A stretch of DNA of 64,000 nt, taken from the NCBI GenBank assembly GCA_963989245.1, contig OZ022339.1, positions 62,894,956-62,958,955 on the forward strand, written 5' to 3'. Made by a program: the position numbers and the translations under genes. Position 1 is the stretch's first letter; each line of letters starts with the position of its first letter. A model generated the notes under the pieces. That model saw nothing but the letters and a program-made list of their open reading frames with translations, did not search any database and was not told where the DNA came from. Positions 42,140 through 53,487 of the stretch are shown here, one piece after another. Origin of the DNA: Nansenia antarctica (lineage: Eukaryota; Chordata; Actinopteri; Argentiniformes; Microstomatidae).

Positions 42140-42778
42140 TTTATCTGTTCTATTATTGTTGAATTTGTGAATGATATGTTACTCCCTAACTATTATTATA
42201 TACCTGATTGTAACCTGTACAGTTCTTTTGCAAACGTTAGCCCCCTGAAGTGTTGTGTATTTATATATAAAGTTTATTCTGTTTTCTGAATCAGTGTGGA
42301 CTCGTGGTGTGTTTGTTCATCGTCTGACATTGGCACGTTTTATTACAATATCAACTACTATACTAGTCCAAAAGTTACATATGACTGTAGTTATCATAAC
42401 TGTACATGTCCTACTCTAATGGATCTTGAACGAAACGCGCATTTTTTAAATTAAGTTGAATTGCTGAGTTGCGTTTGCAACTTTATGAGAAAATGATCTG
42501 CTGATCAGACCACTCTAACAGGAGTGTTTGTCCGTGAATAACACCGGCTATGCCCGGGGTAGAAACACAAGACTATAGCTGGATACGGTCTACACGGTCT
42601 ACACGGTCATTTTAAGCCGTCGACCAGCCCTCTACGACCACGGGAAGTCATGTTAAAAGTGAAGATACTTCTGTTAAACTAAGCTAAGCTAAACATCGCT
42701 AATCGCTAACTCCCTCCTGGGCTTAAAGTGACAAGTAATAACGTTGTGAAAAAAACCGTCAGATCAGATAGATATAAG

Positions 42779-45700
42779 CAGGGTTCGAGTTATGTGGGAG
42801 CCAATGGGAGCTGAGCTCCCATAGAGATGGTCTGAGGCACTCTGAGCTCCCATGAAGGCAGTAAAATCAAAAATCTGTGGGGGTCGCTAATAATACATTA
42901 CCACAACTATTATTTGATCAAAATGTCAATGTAATGAATATTATTTAATTTATTTTATAAATATTGTAAAATAAACACGTTTTCCAAGAGAACTACGCGC
43001 ACCATTAATCTCCTGTGAATGACAGTATGCCGTTGACTGCCTGCACTTCACCACCAAGACACCATGGGGCGCAGTAGAATATAGTGCAACAGAAAAAGGT
43101 TGATTAATCAGCTGTGCGGTAAACCGTTGGAACACACAGTGCACAGCTGATTAATCAATTAAACCAATAGAGTGAGACACCAGTTGCCTTTCAGGAAGTA
43201 GTGAGATCGTGCACCTAGCCTATTATTGAGAAGCAAACATTAATTCATTAGCTATACAGGAGTATATTATACAGTAGCTACCATGCCGCCCAAAAAAAGG
43301 CCACTGCTGCCGACCGGGTCATCAAGCCTAGAACATTTCGGGTTTTTATCAAAGAAACCTGCTATGACACCTAACGTTAGCCCTGCTGCTACTGTTACTG
43401 CTACTACTGCTGCTACTACTGAGGACTCTGCTACCAGGCCTGAACGCGCAACACCCACACACAGTTCAGATGAGGGGCAGAATGAAGAGGTAGGGGAGGC
43501 AACGCCACAGAACTGGGGAGAAGATCAGTGGAGATCCTGGAAAAAAAGAAACCCCTGGCTATTTGCAAATGAGGATGGCCTTGGATGCCTTGCCTGTAAA
43601 GAGGCAAAGACTCTTTTACTTTCAGAGAAAAAGTGGGGAGTGCATTTGGCGGATGCCTGGATCAATGGGACAGTAAGTAGCCCCGTTCAAAAGCAGTTGC
43701 GGAAAAAGATTTATATACACCGCGACAGTCATGCTCATAAACGAGCTGTTGAAATAGCAGAGCTTAAACAAAAGGAAGTGCTTCCTAAGAACGTAGCAGC
43801 ACTCACTTCCATTATGTACAAGGAGACAGCAAGTTCGTTCAGGGCAGCCTATACTGTGGCTAAAGAAAGGATGCCATATACAAAACTGAATCCAATCATG
43901 AAGCTTAATGAGATGAATGGCGCGATAGTCGGCCCTACTCACCGATCAGATCATTCATGTGCACAGATTGTAGAGCACATTGCACAGGAGATGAAAAATA
44001 AATTCATTTCTAATGTCAAATCACTTAATTCGAGTATAAGCATAACAATAGATGAAAGCACAATTCATGGACGAGCGTACATGATTATTTATGTCAGATG
44101 CGATGTCACTGGAAATGGAGATGTGGACAATGTGTTTTTTGACATAGTTGAACTTGACCAGGGCACAGATGCCGAGTCCCTGTGCAATGCACTGAAAAAC
44201 AGCCTTCGATCAGCGGGAATGGATGACGAATTTCTTCGGGAAAACCTAATTAGCATAGCCACAGATGGGGCGGCCGTGCTAACAGGGAGAGTGAATGGAC
44301 TCATAGCTAGACTGAAACGGGACTTCCCTCGGCTGCAGGCAGTTCACTGTCTCGCGCATCGGTTAGAATTAGCGGTGAATGACTCATTGAAGGAGGTGAC
44401 TGGCTGTAATCATTTAGAGTTTTTCCTCTCAAAACTCTATGCTCTTTACCACCAGTCCTCGAAAAATGCAAGGGAATTACAGGAAGCAGCTGCGGAACTG
44501 AACCTGCAGATACTGAAAATAGGGAAAGTGTTTACAATAAGATGGGTGTCCAGCAGTTTCAACACTGTCAAAGCTGTGCTGAAGGATTTTCCAGTGTTAG
44601 CACGTCACTTTAAATCAGCTAGTGAAGATGGCTCACGCTCCGGTATGGAGAAGGCCAAGTACACTGGTTTACGTAAGCATCTGACATCCACTGGATTTCT
44701 CTCTGATTTAGCAACAATGAAAGACGTGTTACGTGAACTACAAAGTCTCTCCCTGAAACTACAGAAACGCGACACATCCCTGATTGATGCAAGCCGCCAC
44801 ATTCACCAAACGATCGAGGTGCTCTCTGCCATGAAGGACCAGGGAGGGAAAACAGAAATGAAAGTCAAAATGGCCATAACCAGCGGTCAGTTCAAAGAGG
44901 TTGCTCTCACCGAAACGCAACGTAAAATAAACAAGTCCCAATTTTACCAGTCAATTATTGATAATCTCACCAAGCGTCTCCCTGACAGTGAGCTGGTAAG
45001 CATGTTGAAGCCTCTGGATCAGCACTTCTGGCCAAAAGAGAGGGCAGAACTTGTTCTATTTGGAGAGCGTGAGGTGGGGAAGTTTGCTAAACTTCTCGGA
45101 GAGCCTTCGAGTGATGCTGTCAGTGAGTTCAGAGACTGGAAATTACAAGACAAGGAACAGCAGGGTAAAACCTTGAAAAGACTTATAGTGGCGAGCAACA
45201 CTTTTCTTCCGACCTCTGCAGAGTGTGAGAGGGGCTTTTCTGGATGCAATGACACTGACAGTCAGAACAGGAACCGGCTGCAAGCCAGGAGCCTTACCGC
45301 ATTGTTGTTCGTGGACTTAAATGGGCCTCCGATCGACAAATTTGACCCTCTCCCGTTCATCCAATCTTGGATAAAGAAAGGACATCGGACGTCAGCATCA
45401 TGGGTTCCAGGACCGCGACCGCAGCCTACTGAAAACAGACCACTTTGGTCTATCTTGTCTCCGTAAAGGTAAGGTGGCTTTTACTTTTTACTAACCTAGT
45501 GTACTAACCTAAACTGTTACTGTACCCAACCCTAACTATATGTTTACATGCCAACTAATTAGCTAATTCATTTCTGTCATTTAGAGCTGAGGGGAGCAAC
45601 AGAGAGACGGACAACAGGACAGCAACTGAGAGACAGACAACAGGACAGTAACAGAGAGACAACGGGAGAGGAGAGCAATAGAGACAGAACTGAATGCACT

Positions 45701-46030
45701 GAACCTTTTTTTTATTCTTTGCATTATTAACACTGTTGTGTTATTGTGTTATTAAAGTGTTTAAGTGTTTTATGGTAAAGCATTATGAGTGGTGTGTGTG
45801 TGCAGGGTGCTCGTGAGTTGTATATTTTGGGGAGGGGGGAGGCTTGTGTATGGGGGCGGGGGCGGGGGGTCCTCACACAAAGGACTGACCACCTTAATCC
45901 GCTACTGCCTATAGCTAATTAAAACTTGTAAGTCCCATCGCTGTGTGGGCATGATTCGCGCGTGCATGAGAACATTTCGCACTGTTATTTTGGAGACCCC
46001 CACAGAGTTCATCTTATAACTTGAACCCTG
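42779..46030 (+). mobile_element. hAT transposon, complete, 8-bp TSD GATATAAG, inside Ginger
   Basis: It starts CAGGGTTCGAGTTAT and ends ATAACTTGAACCCTG (one mismatch in 15). It is flanked by perfect GATATAAG (42,771-42,778 and 46,031-46,038). It is 3,252 bp and encodes an uninterrupted 727-residue transposase. After the coding region, an acceptor-like CATTTAG at about 45,582 leads into an ACAGAGAGAC-rich untranslated stretch. GGGGGCGGGG runs precede the right end. Confidence 0.95.
43283..45466 (+). CDS. hAT transposase (ZNF862/KIAA1586-like), intact
   Basis: A 727-residue open frame from the ATG at 43,283. The N-terminus is basic, then threonine-alanine rich. A CxxC ... HxxxxH finger follows (CLACKEAK ... 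HRDSHAHKRA), suited to DNA binding. Catalytic residues of the hAT RNase H-fold are present: D257 in ITIDEST, D328 in IATDGAAV followed by CLAHRLELA, and E649 in SAECERGFS in the dimerisation region. The reading frame and perfect target duplication suggest recent, possibly ongoing, mobility. Vertebrate genes of this family are domesticated hATs, but here the gene lies within its own terminal repeats. Confidence 0.93.
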   Translation: MPPKKRPLLPTGSSSLEHFGFLSKKPAMTPNVSPAATVTATTAATTEDSATRPERATPTHSSDEGQNEEVGEATPQNWGEDQWRSWKKRNPWLFANEDGLGCLACKEAKTLLLSEKKWGVHLADAWINGTVSSPVQKQLRKKIYIHRDSHAHKRAVEIAELKQKEVLPKNVAALTSIMYKETASSFRAAYTVAKERMPYTKLNPIMKLNEMNGAIVGPTHRSDHSCAQIVEHIAQEMKNKFISNVKSLNSSISITIDESTIHGRAYMIIYVRCDVTGNGDVDNVFFDIVELDQGTDAESLCNALKNSLRSAGMDDEFLRENLISIATDGAAVLTGRVNGLIARLKRDFPRLQAVHCLAHRLELAVNDSLKEVTGCNHLEFFLSKLYALYHQSSKNARELQEAAAELNLQILKIGKVFTIRWVSSSFNTVKAVLKDFPVLARHFKSASEDGSRSGMEKAKYTGLRKHLTSTGFLSDLATMKDVLRELQSLSLKLQKRDTSLIDASRHIHQTIEVLSAMKDQGGKTEMKVKMAITSGQFKEVALTETQRKINKSQFYQSIIDNLTKRLPDSELVSMLKPLDQHFWPKERAELVLFGEREVGKFAKLLGEPSSDAVSEFRDWKLQDKEQQGKTLKRLIVASNTFLPTSAECERGFSGCNDTDSQNRNRLQARSLTALLFVDLNGPPIDKFDPLPFIQSWIKKGHRTSASWVPGPRPQPTENRPLWSILSP

Positions 46031-46202
46031 GATATAAGGGTTATTTTGATAAACCGGATACATTTTGTGAATATATATGGTTACTTTCTCGCCTGAAAAC
46101 ATATTAAAACTTCATAAAATGACATATTAACACTTGTAGAGCCAAATTAAAGCTTTTCGCTAATGGCGGCCAAAACGGAGGTTTCAAAAACACTCGCCAG
46201 CT

Positions 46203-46291
46203 GGTCGTGACGCGTGCGCGTGCCAGCTGGTCGTGACGCGTTAGGCCGCACCCCCGGTAGCTTTTGTCAAGCGGAAGGTTTTGGCCTGACA
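46203..46291 (-). repeat. Ginger right terminal inverted repeat
   Basis: Inverse of 37,598-37,686 over 89 bp, with 87 identical. The doubled GCGTCACGACC motif is preserved. Confidence 0.95.
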
Positions 46292-46379
46292 GAGCCACCC
46301 CTCCTAAATGTCGTTGTTTGGTACCTGTACTATAGCAATGACAATAAAGACCATTCATTCATTCATTCATTCATTCATA

Positions 46380-47620
46380 TGTATACTTTGTGGAATGGAT
46401 TCATTGTTATTGTTTGAGGCTAACGGTAAGTGATACATGGCTTGTAAACATACTTTAATTTTAGGACGTGTTCAAAAGCAAGGTTAGATGTGTGAGATGT
46501 GTGATCATCTAATTATGTGTAGTTATGTGTTTTTAGCATGATGATGTTCTATCAGCATGTTGTGATGTTATTAAAATACAGTTAGACCTTTGTAGCGATG
46601 TGCTTTGTTAGCCACTAGCTGTTAGCAACGTTTGCTTCCGGTTTCAATGACAGCCAGTTTAACCCTATGGGCCCTATTATGCACTTCATAAGTCTTAAGC
46701 AATAAGACGAGGCGGTAGATCTAAACGTAAGACGTGGAGGCGTGGTCAAGGCCACTTTGCTATTATGTGTGCGGTAGTGGGCGCCTAAAACCCGGCGCTA
46801 AGCAAAGAAATTAGTCATGGGTGTGTTTTGGGCGTCTTCTCAATCAACCCAATCAGCGTGCCAGGTGCCATTCCCTTTAAGAACCGGCTGCGTTGAGTCA
46901 TTAGCGCTATGCTATTATGGAAGTCCTAAGAAGGAGGTCAGCGCGCTTCTCTGCCTCTCCCTTCTGAAATAAAGCATTTATACTGTGACGTAATTGACGT
47001 CTTGCCGTGGAGCCACGTGCGTGTTCATGTGTGCCCACATGCATGCGCAAACCGCGGAGGCGCGCTCGTGTTTCAAAACGTGCATGAAGTCTAAACTTAA
47101 GAACTTTTCAAACCACTTCTTAGCGCTAGGAGCAAAGTCAGATCGCATAATAGCAGGGGCGCCTAGTGCACTTCATTAACATATGAACACTCCCACAATG
47201 AGTAATATATGCACGGGAGTATTACGTCTTATGTGTGGGCGCCTATCGACACCGGCATAATATCAGTAGCGCGTATGAAGCGCATAATAAGGGTGGCGGT
47301 AGGTCTTAACCTGGCGGTGCGTCTTAATTAAGACTTAAGACGGCAAGTTAAGAAGTGCATAATAGGGCCCTATGTGTCTGACGTCGAACAACATTCAAAT
47401 GAGTCTAACTTCGTCATTATGAACTTTGTCAGCTTATGATCTGTAGTTCCAATCAACAACAAGTCACATTTGAAAGTGTTTTTTGTTTATATATATTTAT
47501 ATGATACAATATACCAGTCATATTCTGGAATGTGTCTAAATGTTAAAGTTCCATAAGTATAAGCAAAATAAAGTAAAGTAACAGTTTGTAAATAAATAGT
47601 AGCATTTACAAAAAAAAAAC
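46380..47620. repeat. Copy of the unknown repeat also present at 18.2-19.6 kb, carrying a MITE
   Basis: 46,600-46,668 and 47,371-47,610 match 18,210-18,440 and 19,500-19,600: TTTGCTTCCGGTTTCA, AACAACATTCAAATGA, CAGTCATATTCTGGAATG. The copy at 18 kb lacks the MITE and shows the empty site AACCCTATATGTG. No coding sequence is seen. 46,380-46,600 is otherwise unrecognised. Confidence 0.7.
46669..47370 (+). mobile_element. MITE GGGCCCTATTATGCAC, copy 1, 3-bp TSD TAT
   Basis: This 702-bp element has ends GGGCCCTATTATGCACTTC and its inverse, flanked by TAT on both sides. Subterminal regions are also palindromic (TAAGACG / CGTCTTA blocks). A 3-bp duplication suits the PIF/Harbinger group, but the target is not the classic TWA. 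Confidence 0.85.
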
Positions 47621-48340
47621 ATGCATACTGCCCTCCTGCTTCAAGTCATCTGTCATTATCCTGGTGCCAAAGAAGTTGCTCTCACCTCTATAGTATGCAA
47701 ATGCTTTGAGAAGATAATCAAGATCCTGATCTTCAAGGAGCTACCACCCTTCCTATACCCCCACCAATTTGCCTATCGAGGTAACAGATCTACAGACAAT
47801 GCCATTGCCACGGCACTATATACAGCCCTCACACACCTTGATAAGAGGAACTCTTAGCTCGGCATTCAACACTATAATCCTCTCCAGACTGCAACAAGCT
47901 CAGGGACCTAGCCGAGAAGATCAGCGGTTGTGTGCTACCCTCCATCCAGGACTTCTACAGCAACTGGTGTGTCAGTAAGGCCCTCATGATCATCAAAGAC
48001 CCCATCCATCCAAAACGGAAAATGTTTGAACTACTGCCGTTGGGGAAAGGGTACCATAGCCTCGGGGCAAAAACCCAGAGGACGTCGAACAGCAATTTCC
48101 CACAAGCAATCAGGCTCCTAGGGACATAAGACATAAGGCATGCCTATAAGGCACTGTCCTCACCATACCATCCCCACTGCTCTAACAATATATATTATGA
48201 CTACCTGAATACTTGATCATTACCTACTTGTACTGCTCCATCTGTACCATGCTGCACACTGTATGACAGTCTGTTACATCTCACTGCAACCTAAACAGTT
48301 TTTTTGCACAACCTGACTCCTACTTGAACTTTCCGTAATG
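47621..48340 (+). pseudogene. Degenerate Rex1-like LINE reverse transcriptase fragment
   Basis: It encodes KEVALTSIVCKCFEKII and PHQFAYRGNRSTDNAIATAL, then a deletion and frameshift. After that come DFYSNWCVSKALMIIKDPIHP and FPQAIRLLG. The catalytic ADD motif falls in the deletion. It ends in a 3' untranslated-like stretch. Confidence 0.8.
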
Positions 48341-48915
48341 TTCATTACATTGCAGTTTTTCTCTACCGCTTTAACACTTACTGTACATCCGAACCTCAAA
48401 CACAATGACCAAAACCTGAAACTGGTGTATTTTATCTCACACCAATTCTTCACAATGACAAACACATGTCTTGCTTATCTCTCATTTTGCCACTCTAAAC
48501 CACACAGTTAACTAAACACTAAATACAATTCTCTACATTTGGCACAATCTTCCTTGCTAAAATCTCTTGTGTTCACATGGAAAACACCACCATTCAGAAT
48601 GCGAAACTCAAACAACCACTCACATACTCACACTCATCATATGGGCAAACACCTATTGCTTTTGAATTAGCAATCATAGCTTTAGCAATAGAAGATGAGC
48701 TCTCCTGCGTTGGAGAACAATGTGTGCCAACTTTGCAGAGAAAGGTAGAGGTGTGATGTCGATGAGGTCCTGTGGCAAGACAGAAACAAAAGGCAGGATG
48801 CAGCCTCATTTTCTTTTTCTTTACAGTATATGCAGTAGGCTTATTTTCTTTTTTCTATTGTTTGTTCTGTATGAAGTACATTTTATGAATCCAACTGTGT
48901 TTGCTGAGATACATA

Positions 48916-49628
48916 GGGCCCTATTATGCACTTCTTAACTTGCCGTCTTAAGTCTTAATTAAGACGCACCGCCAGGTTAAGACCTACCGCCACCCTTATT
49001 ATGCGCTTCATACGCGCTACTGCTATTATGCAGGTGTCCCTAGGCGCCCACACATAAGACATAAGACTCCTGTGCATATATTACTCATTGTGGGAGTGTT
49101 CATATGTTAATGAAGTGCGTTAGGCGCCCCTGCTATTATGCGATCTGACTTTGCGCCTAGCACTAAGAAGTGGTTTGAAAAGTTCTTAGGCGCTAGACTT
49201 TTCATGCACGTTTTCAAACACGGCCGCTGCTACTTCTTCCCACGCCTGTTTCACCACCTCGGCTCGGGGAGGATTTCGCGCCGTTCCAAAGATTGCGAAC
49301 TGACGAGCCTTGACCTCATGCACGAGCTTGTTACTTTCTTCTGCAGAGAAGCGCGCTGACCTCCTTCTTAGGACTTCCATAATAGCATAGCGCTAAAGAC
49401 TCAACGCAGCCGGTTCTTAAAGGGAATGGCACCTGGCACGCTGATTGGGTTGATTGAGAAGACGCCCAAAACACACCCATGACTAATTTCTGGGCTTAGC
49501 GCCGTGTTTTAGGCGCCCACTACCGCACGCATAATAGCAAAGTGGCCTTGACCACGCCTCCACGTCTTAAGTTTAGATCTACCGCCTCGTCTTATTGCTT
49601 AAGACTTATGAAGTGCATAATAGGGCCC
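48916..49628 (-). mobile_element. MITE GGGCCCTATTATGCAC, copy 2, 3-bp TSD ATA
   Basis: This 713-bp element is the same family as 46,669-47,370 in opposite orientation, flanked by ATA on both sides. The two copies can pair over about 700 bp, separated by 1.5 kb. Confidence 0.85.
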
Positions 49629-50149
49629 ATAGAGTATTTCAGAATAAAAAAACATTCTATTCTTGTATTTGTGTGTTTTATATTTGATATATAACAGTTT
49701 ATAACAGGCTACTGTGTACATACAGTATATATATATACACTACCGTTCAAAAGTTTGGGGTCACTTAGAAATTTCCTTATTTTATAAAGAAAAGCACTGT
49801 TTTTTTCAATGAAGATAACATTAAATTATTCAGAAATACACTCTATACATTGTTAATGTGGAAAATGACTATTCTAGCTGCAAACATCTGTTTTTTAATG
49901 GAATATCTACATAGGTGTATAGAGGCCCATTTCCAGCAACCGTCACTCCAGTGTTCTAATGGTACATTGTGTTTGCTAATCGCGTTAAAAAGCTAATGGA
50001 TGATTAGAAAAACCTTGAAAACCCTTGTGCAATTACGTTAGCACAGCTGAAAACGGTTTTGCTGGTTAGAGAAGCTATACAAATGGCCTTCCTTTGAGCT
50101 AGTTGAGTATCTGGAGCATCACATTTGTGGGTTCGATTATACTCTCAAA

Positions 50150-51130
50150 ATGGCCAGAAAAAGAGAACTTTCATATGAAACTCGACAGTTCTTGTTCTTA
50201 GAAATGAAGGCTATTCCATGTGAGAAATTGCCAAGAAACTGAACATTTCCTACAACGGTGTGTACTACTCCCTTCAGAGAACAGCACCAACAGGCTCTAA
50301 CCAGAGTAGAAAGAGAAGTGGGAGGCCCCGGTGCACAACTGAGCAAGAAGACAAGTACATTAGAGTCTCTAGTTTGAGAAATAGACGCCTCACAGGTCCT
50401 GAACTGGCAGCTTCATTAAATGGTACCCGCAAAACGCCAGTGTCAACGTCTACAGTGAAGAGGCGACTCCGGGATGCTGGCCTTCTAGGCAGAGTGGCAA
50501 AGAAAAAGCCATATCTGAGACTGGCCAATAAAAGGAAAAGATTAATATGGGCAAAAGAACACAGACATTGGACAGAGGAAGATTGGAAAAAAGTGTTATG
50601 GACAGACAAATCGAAGTTTGAGGTGTTTGGATCACACAGAAGAACATTTGTGAGACGCAGAACAAGTGAAAAGATGCTGGAAGAGTGCCTGACGCCATCT
50701 GTCAAGCATGGTGAAGGTAATGTGATGGTCTGGGGCTGCTTTGGTGCTGGTAACGTGGGAGATGTGTACACGGTAAAAGGGATTTTGAATAAGGAAGGCT
50801 ATCACTCAATTTTGCAACGCCATGCCATACCCTGTGGACAGCGCTTGATTGGAGCCAATTTCCTCCTACAACAGGACAATGACCCAAAGCACACCTCCAA
50901 ATAATGCAAGAACTATTTAGGGAAGAATCAGGCAGCTAGTATTCTGTCTGTAATGGAGTGGCCAGCGGAGTCACCAGATCTCAACCCCATTGAGCTGTTG
51001 GTACGCAAGAAGTGCCCATCAAGCCAATCCAACTTGTGGGAGGTGCTTCAGGAAGCATGGGGTGAAAATTCTTCAGATTACCTCAACAAATTAACAGTTA
51101 GAATGCCAAAGGTCTGCAATGCTGTAATTG
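50150..51130 (+). pseudogene. Tc1-like transposase, inactivated
   Basis: Starting at the ATG (MARKRELSYETRQFLF), it breaks after about 24 residues. It then resumes with the rest of the paired-like domain (RSGRPRCTTEQED), the linker and the DDE domain: KVLWTDKSKFEVFG, LLQQDNDPKHTSK, PDLNPIELL. The usual WTDES has TDKS, a stop follows HTSK, and several residues after ELL are missing. A Rex1-like LINE end is inserted at 51,131. It is not functional. Confidence 0.9.
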
Positions 51131-51790
51131 GAATGGAATGGAATGGAATGGAATGGACTTTATTTGTCATTGCTACAGTACAGGTACCAAACAACGAAAT
51201 TTAGGAGGGGTGGCTCCCCTGGTGTTAGGAAAGGAAAAAGAAAACACATTTTAGAAAAAGCATAGATCACAAGAAGGTAAGGAGCTGGTTTACATCAATA
51301 AAGGCTATGTACACAATCCACTGTACTATACTGCACAGATAGTCAACTAGGGTTGTCATATTGCAAAAAGAGTATTTTTTCACATTATTTTAAAGTGTCA
51401 CAGTTTGCAGGCTTGAAAATGTACATGTTTGTGCCTCAGCACTAGCTGCCATACAATCCGTCCGGACTGTCCTGGGCCCAGAACTTAGGCCTTTTCTGTG
51501 TTCAGGGCCTTGACGGCCCTGTGGTAGAAGCAGTCCTTCAGTCTGTTTGTCTTAGCGGCCGGGGTCCTGTACCTCCTGTTCGAGGGCAGCTTGACAAAGT
51601 GTACGTGCCCAGGGTGGGTCGGGTCCTTGGAGATCTTGGAGGCCCTCCTGAGACAGCGTGTGTTGTACAGCTCCTCCAGAGAGGGGAGGGGGGCGCCGGT
51701 GATCTTCTGTGCTGTTCTCACGACTCTCTGTAGCGCGTTTCTCTCCGCTGTTGTGCAGCTGTGGAACCAGTTGGAGATGCCGTAGGTGAG
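51131..51790 (-). mobile_element. 5'-truncated Rex1-like LINE, TSD TAATTG
   Basis: Read on the minus strand, it encodes the LINE C-terminus (NWFHSCTTAERNALQRVV to ALNTEKA, stop at 51,485). The 3' region follows and ends in GGAAT repeats. TAATTG occurs at both borders (51,125-51,130 and 51,791-51,796). Confidence 0.9.
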
Positions 51791-52718
51791 TAATTGCTGC
51801 AAAGGGAGCATTCTTTGATGAAAGCAAAGTTTGAAGGACAACATTATTATTTCAAATAAAAATCATTATTTCTAACCTTGTCAATGTCTTGACTATATTT
51901 TCTATTCATTTTGCAACTCATTTGATAAATAAAAGTGTGAGTTTTCATGGAAAACACGAAATTGTCTGGGTGACCCCAAACTTTTGAACGGTAGTGTATA
52001 TACACACACACTATGTATGTAGTGTAACACTGAAAATGCAGTACTGTTTTCCTCTGATCATAGTGTTTTCCATTGTGCACATAAGTGTTCAATTGGTTCT
52101 TACAAGTGTCTATTCATTTGATGGTTTGCGACGCGTGTGTCATTTGACGACAACATTTCATTTTGAGAAGACATAACATTATTTTGAATGCAGTGTTTGC
52201 TTTTGCAAAAGATTTGTGGAGTTTAGGGTTTTGTGTGTGAGTTTTTGGATTTGTGTTAAGAGTTAAGAGAAAATGAGCTATGCTTTGACTAAACGTGTTA
52301 AAGCGCTAGAGAAAAACTGTAACAATGTTGATATAATGATTTGCATTCTGCTGCTATTACTCATTCTATTATTGCTGATTTGCACTCTGCCGCTACCACT
52401 TCACGCAATTCTGATTCTGATCTAGCCACTTTGTGTGCTTTCAATTGCATTCAAGTTGTTCCTCTACCCTCTGTTTGTGAATGCAGTTCTATATCGTGGA
52501 GCTCCGCCCCATAGGGGAGCTCTGCTCCTATTGGTTTACCCGCTACCTAAAGTAGCCAATGACTGAATTTTTCAATGCCTGCGCCCGCCTGGGGTGCTAT
52601 ATAAAGGGGCGTACTTCGCTCCATCATTCTCCCAAAAAGTTCAGCACGGGTTTATATCTGAAGACTGAGAAGGACGACTACTAAGACTGGAGAACCCGCC
52701 AGACTTTCCCTTCAAGAT

Positions 52719-53487
52719 ATGGATCGTCCGCCGCCTATGGAGAAGTTCCTCCGGGACGCCTGCCGCTGCGACTTCCAAGCAGCGGAGGACACTTTTCAGC
52801 GGAGGAGACTTTTCCCTTCAGCGATGGATCGTCCGCCGCCGACCACGAAGAAGTTCCTCCGGGACACCTGCCGCTGCGATTTCCTAGCAGCGGAGGACAT
52901 GCACGACTTCTGCCACGTCTGCCTCGGCCCCGAACATGCCGAGGCGGCGTTGGTCGCCTCCCCCAGCTGCCTCCCCTTCCACCTCCTTTCCGTCGCGGAA
53001 AGGCGAAAGGGGATGGCCTGGTTCAAGGAGAGCGTTTCCCCTGGCGGGCGCTATCTCGGGGATGCTATCCGACTCGAATAGCTCTGCCGATGATGCGTCC
53101 GGACAGGCCCCAGAGCGGCGTTCTGGGCAGGCACCTCCCCAAGTAGGGATGGTCCCGCCCGCTCAGCCGGCCCTGACATCACGCCGCCCTCACCCAGCTG
53201 AGTGGTCGGTGCCGGTGTCAGAATCAGAAAGCTCTGATAAGCTCGGTGCGCAGGTGGCGGCGGCGGCGAATAACATCGCCGTGTTGACGCCGCCATTGCG
53301 AAAATCACCACAGAACGACATGAGGCGTTTTTTACATCAAAAACCCCTCCATGTCTATCAAGACCTGGCCCAGCTCATGAGCGTGCGGCCGGTTCTTATC
53401 AGGCATAATAAACCTGCGTCAATAAAGAGCATTGTTACACATAACAAACACTCTTTACAGACGGTAAGTCAGACGGTAAATCCCTAA
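52719..53487 (+). pseudogene. DIRS gag-like region
   Basis: It starts MDRPPPMEKFLRDACRCD. The first about 100 bp is duplicated in tandem (52,710-52,800 and 52,818-52,905). The zinc-finger-like CHVCLGPEHAEAAL matches DIRS gag style. The first frame stops at 53,081, while a second frame (from about 52,936) continues to 53,487. Confidence 0.75.

Larger units (their letters stand above)
37598..46291 (+). mobile_element. Ginger1-type DNA transposon, complete, 4-bp TSD GAGC
   Basis: It begins TGTCAGGCCAAAACCTTCC and ends with the inverse. The flanks are GAGC on both sides (37,594-37,597 and 46,292-46,295), and uninterrupted LINE copies show a single GAGC. Terminal inverted repeats are 89 bp with two mismatches. 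It encodes a spliced integrase-type transposase (37,874-41,290) with Ulp1 and PHD-like domains, the arrangement known for Ginger1 elements. A hAT (42,779-46,030) is inserted in its 3' part; without it the element is about 5.4 kb. Ends, duplication and open frame together suggest recent mobility. Confidence 0.9.
49738..51996 (+). mobile_element. Tc1-like transposon with TA TSD, interrupted by a LINE
   Basis: Ends are CACTACCGTTCAAAAGTTTG and its inverse, flanked by TA. Net length without the LINE insert is about 1.6 kb, the normal Tc1 size. Confidence 0.95.
48353..52319. mobile_element. Mariner-like MITE (CAGTTTTTCTCTA ends) with nested inserts
   Basis: The left end CAGTTTTTCTCTACCGC and the right end GCGCTAGAGAAAAACTG are inverted, continuing into CTTTAACAC. 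A TA follows the right end; the left flank TG departs from a perfect TA duplication. A GGGCCC MITE and a Tc1 element are nested inside. Its own remaining sequence is about 1 kb and non-coding. Confidence 0.7.

Noticed and set aside
52719..53487. Host protein with a cysteine-rich N-terminus
   Set aside because: It lies between DIRS termini and resembles DIRS gag.
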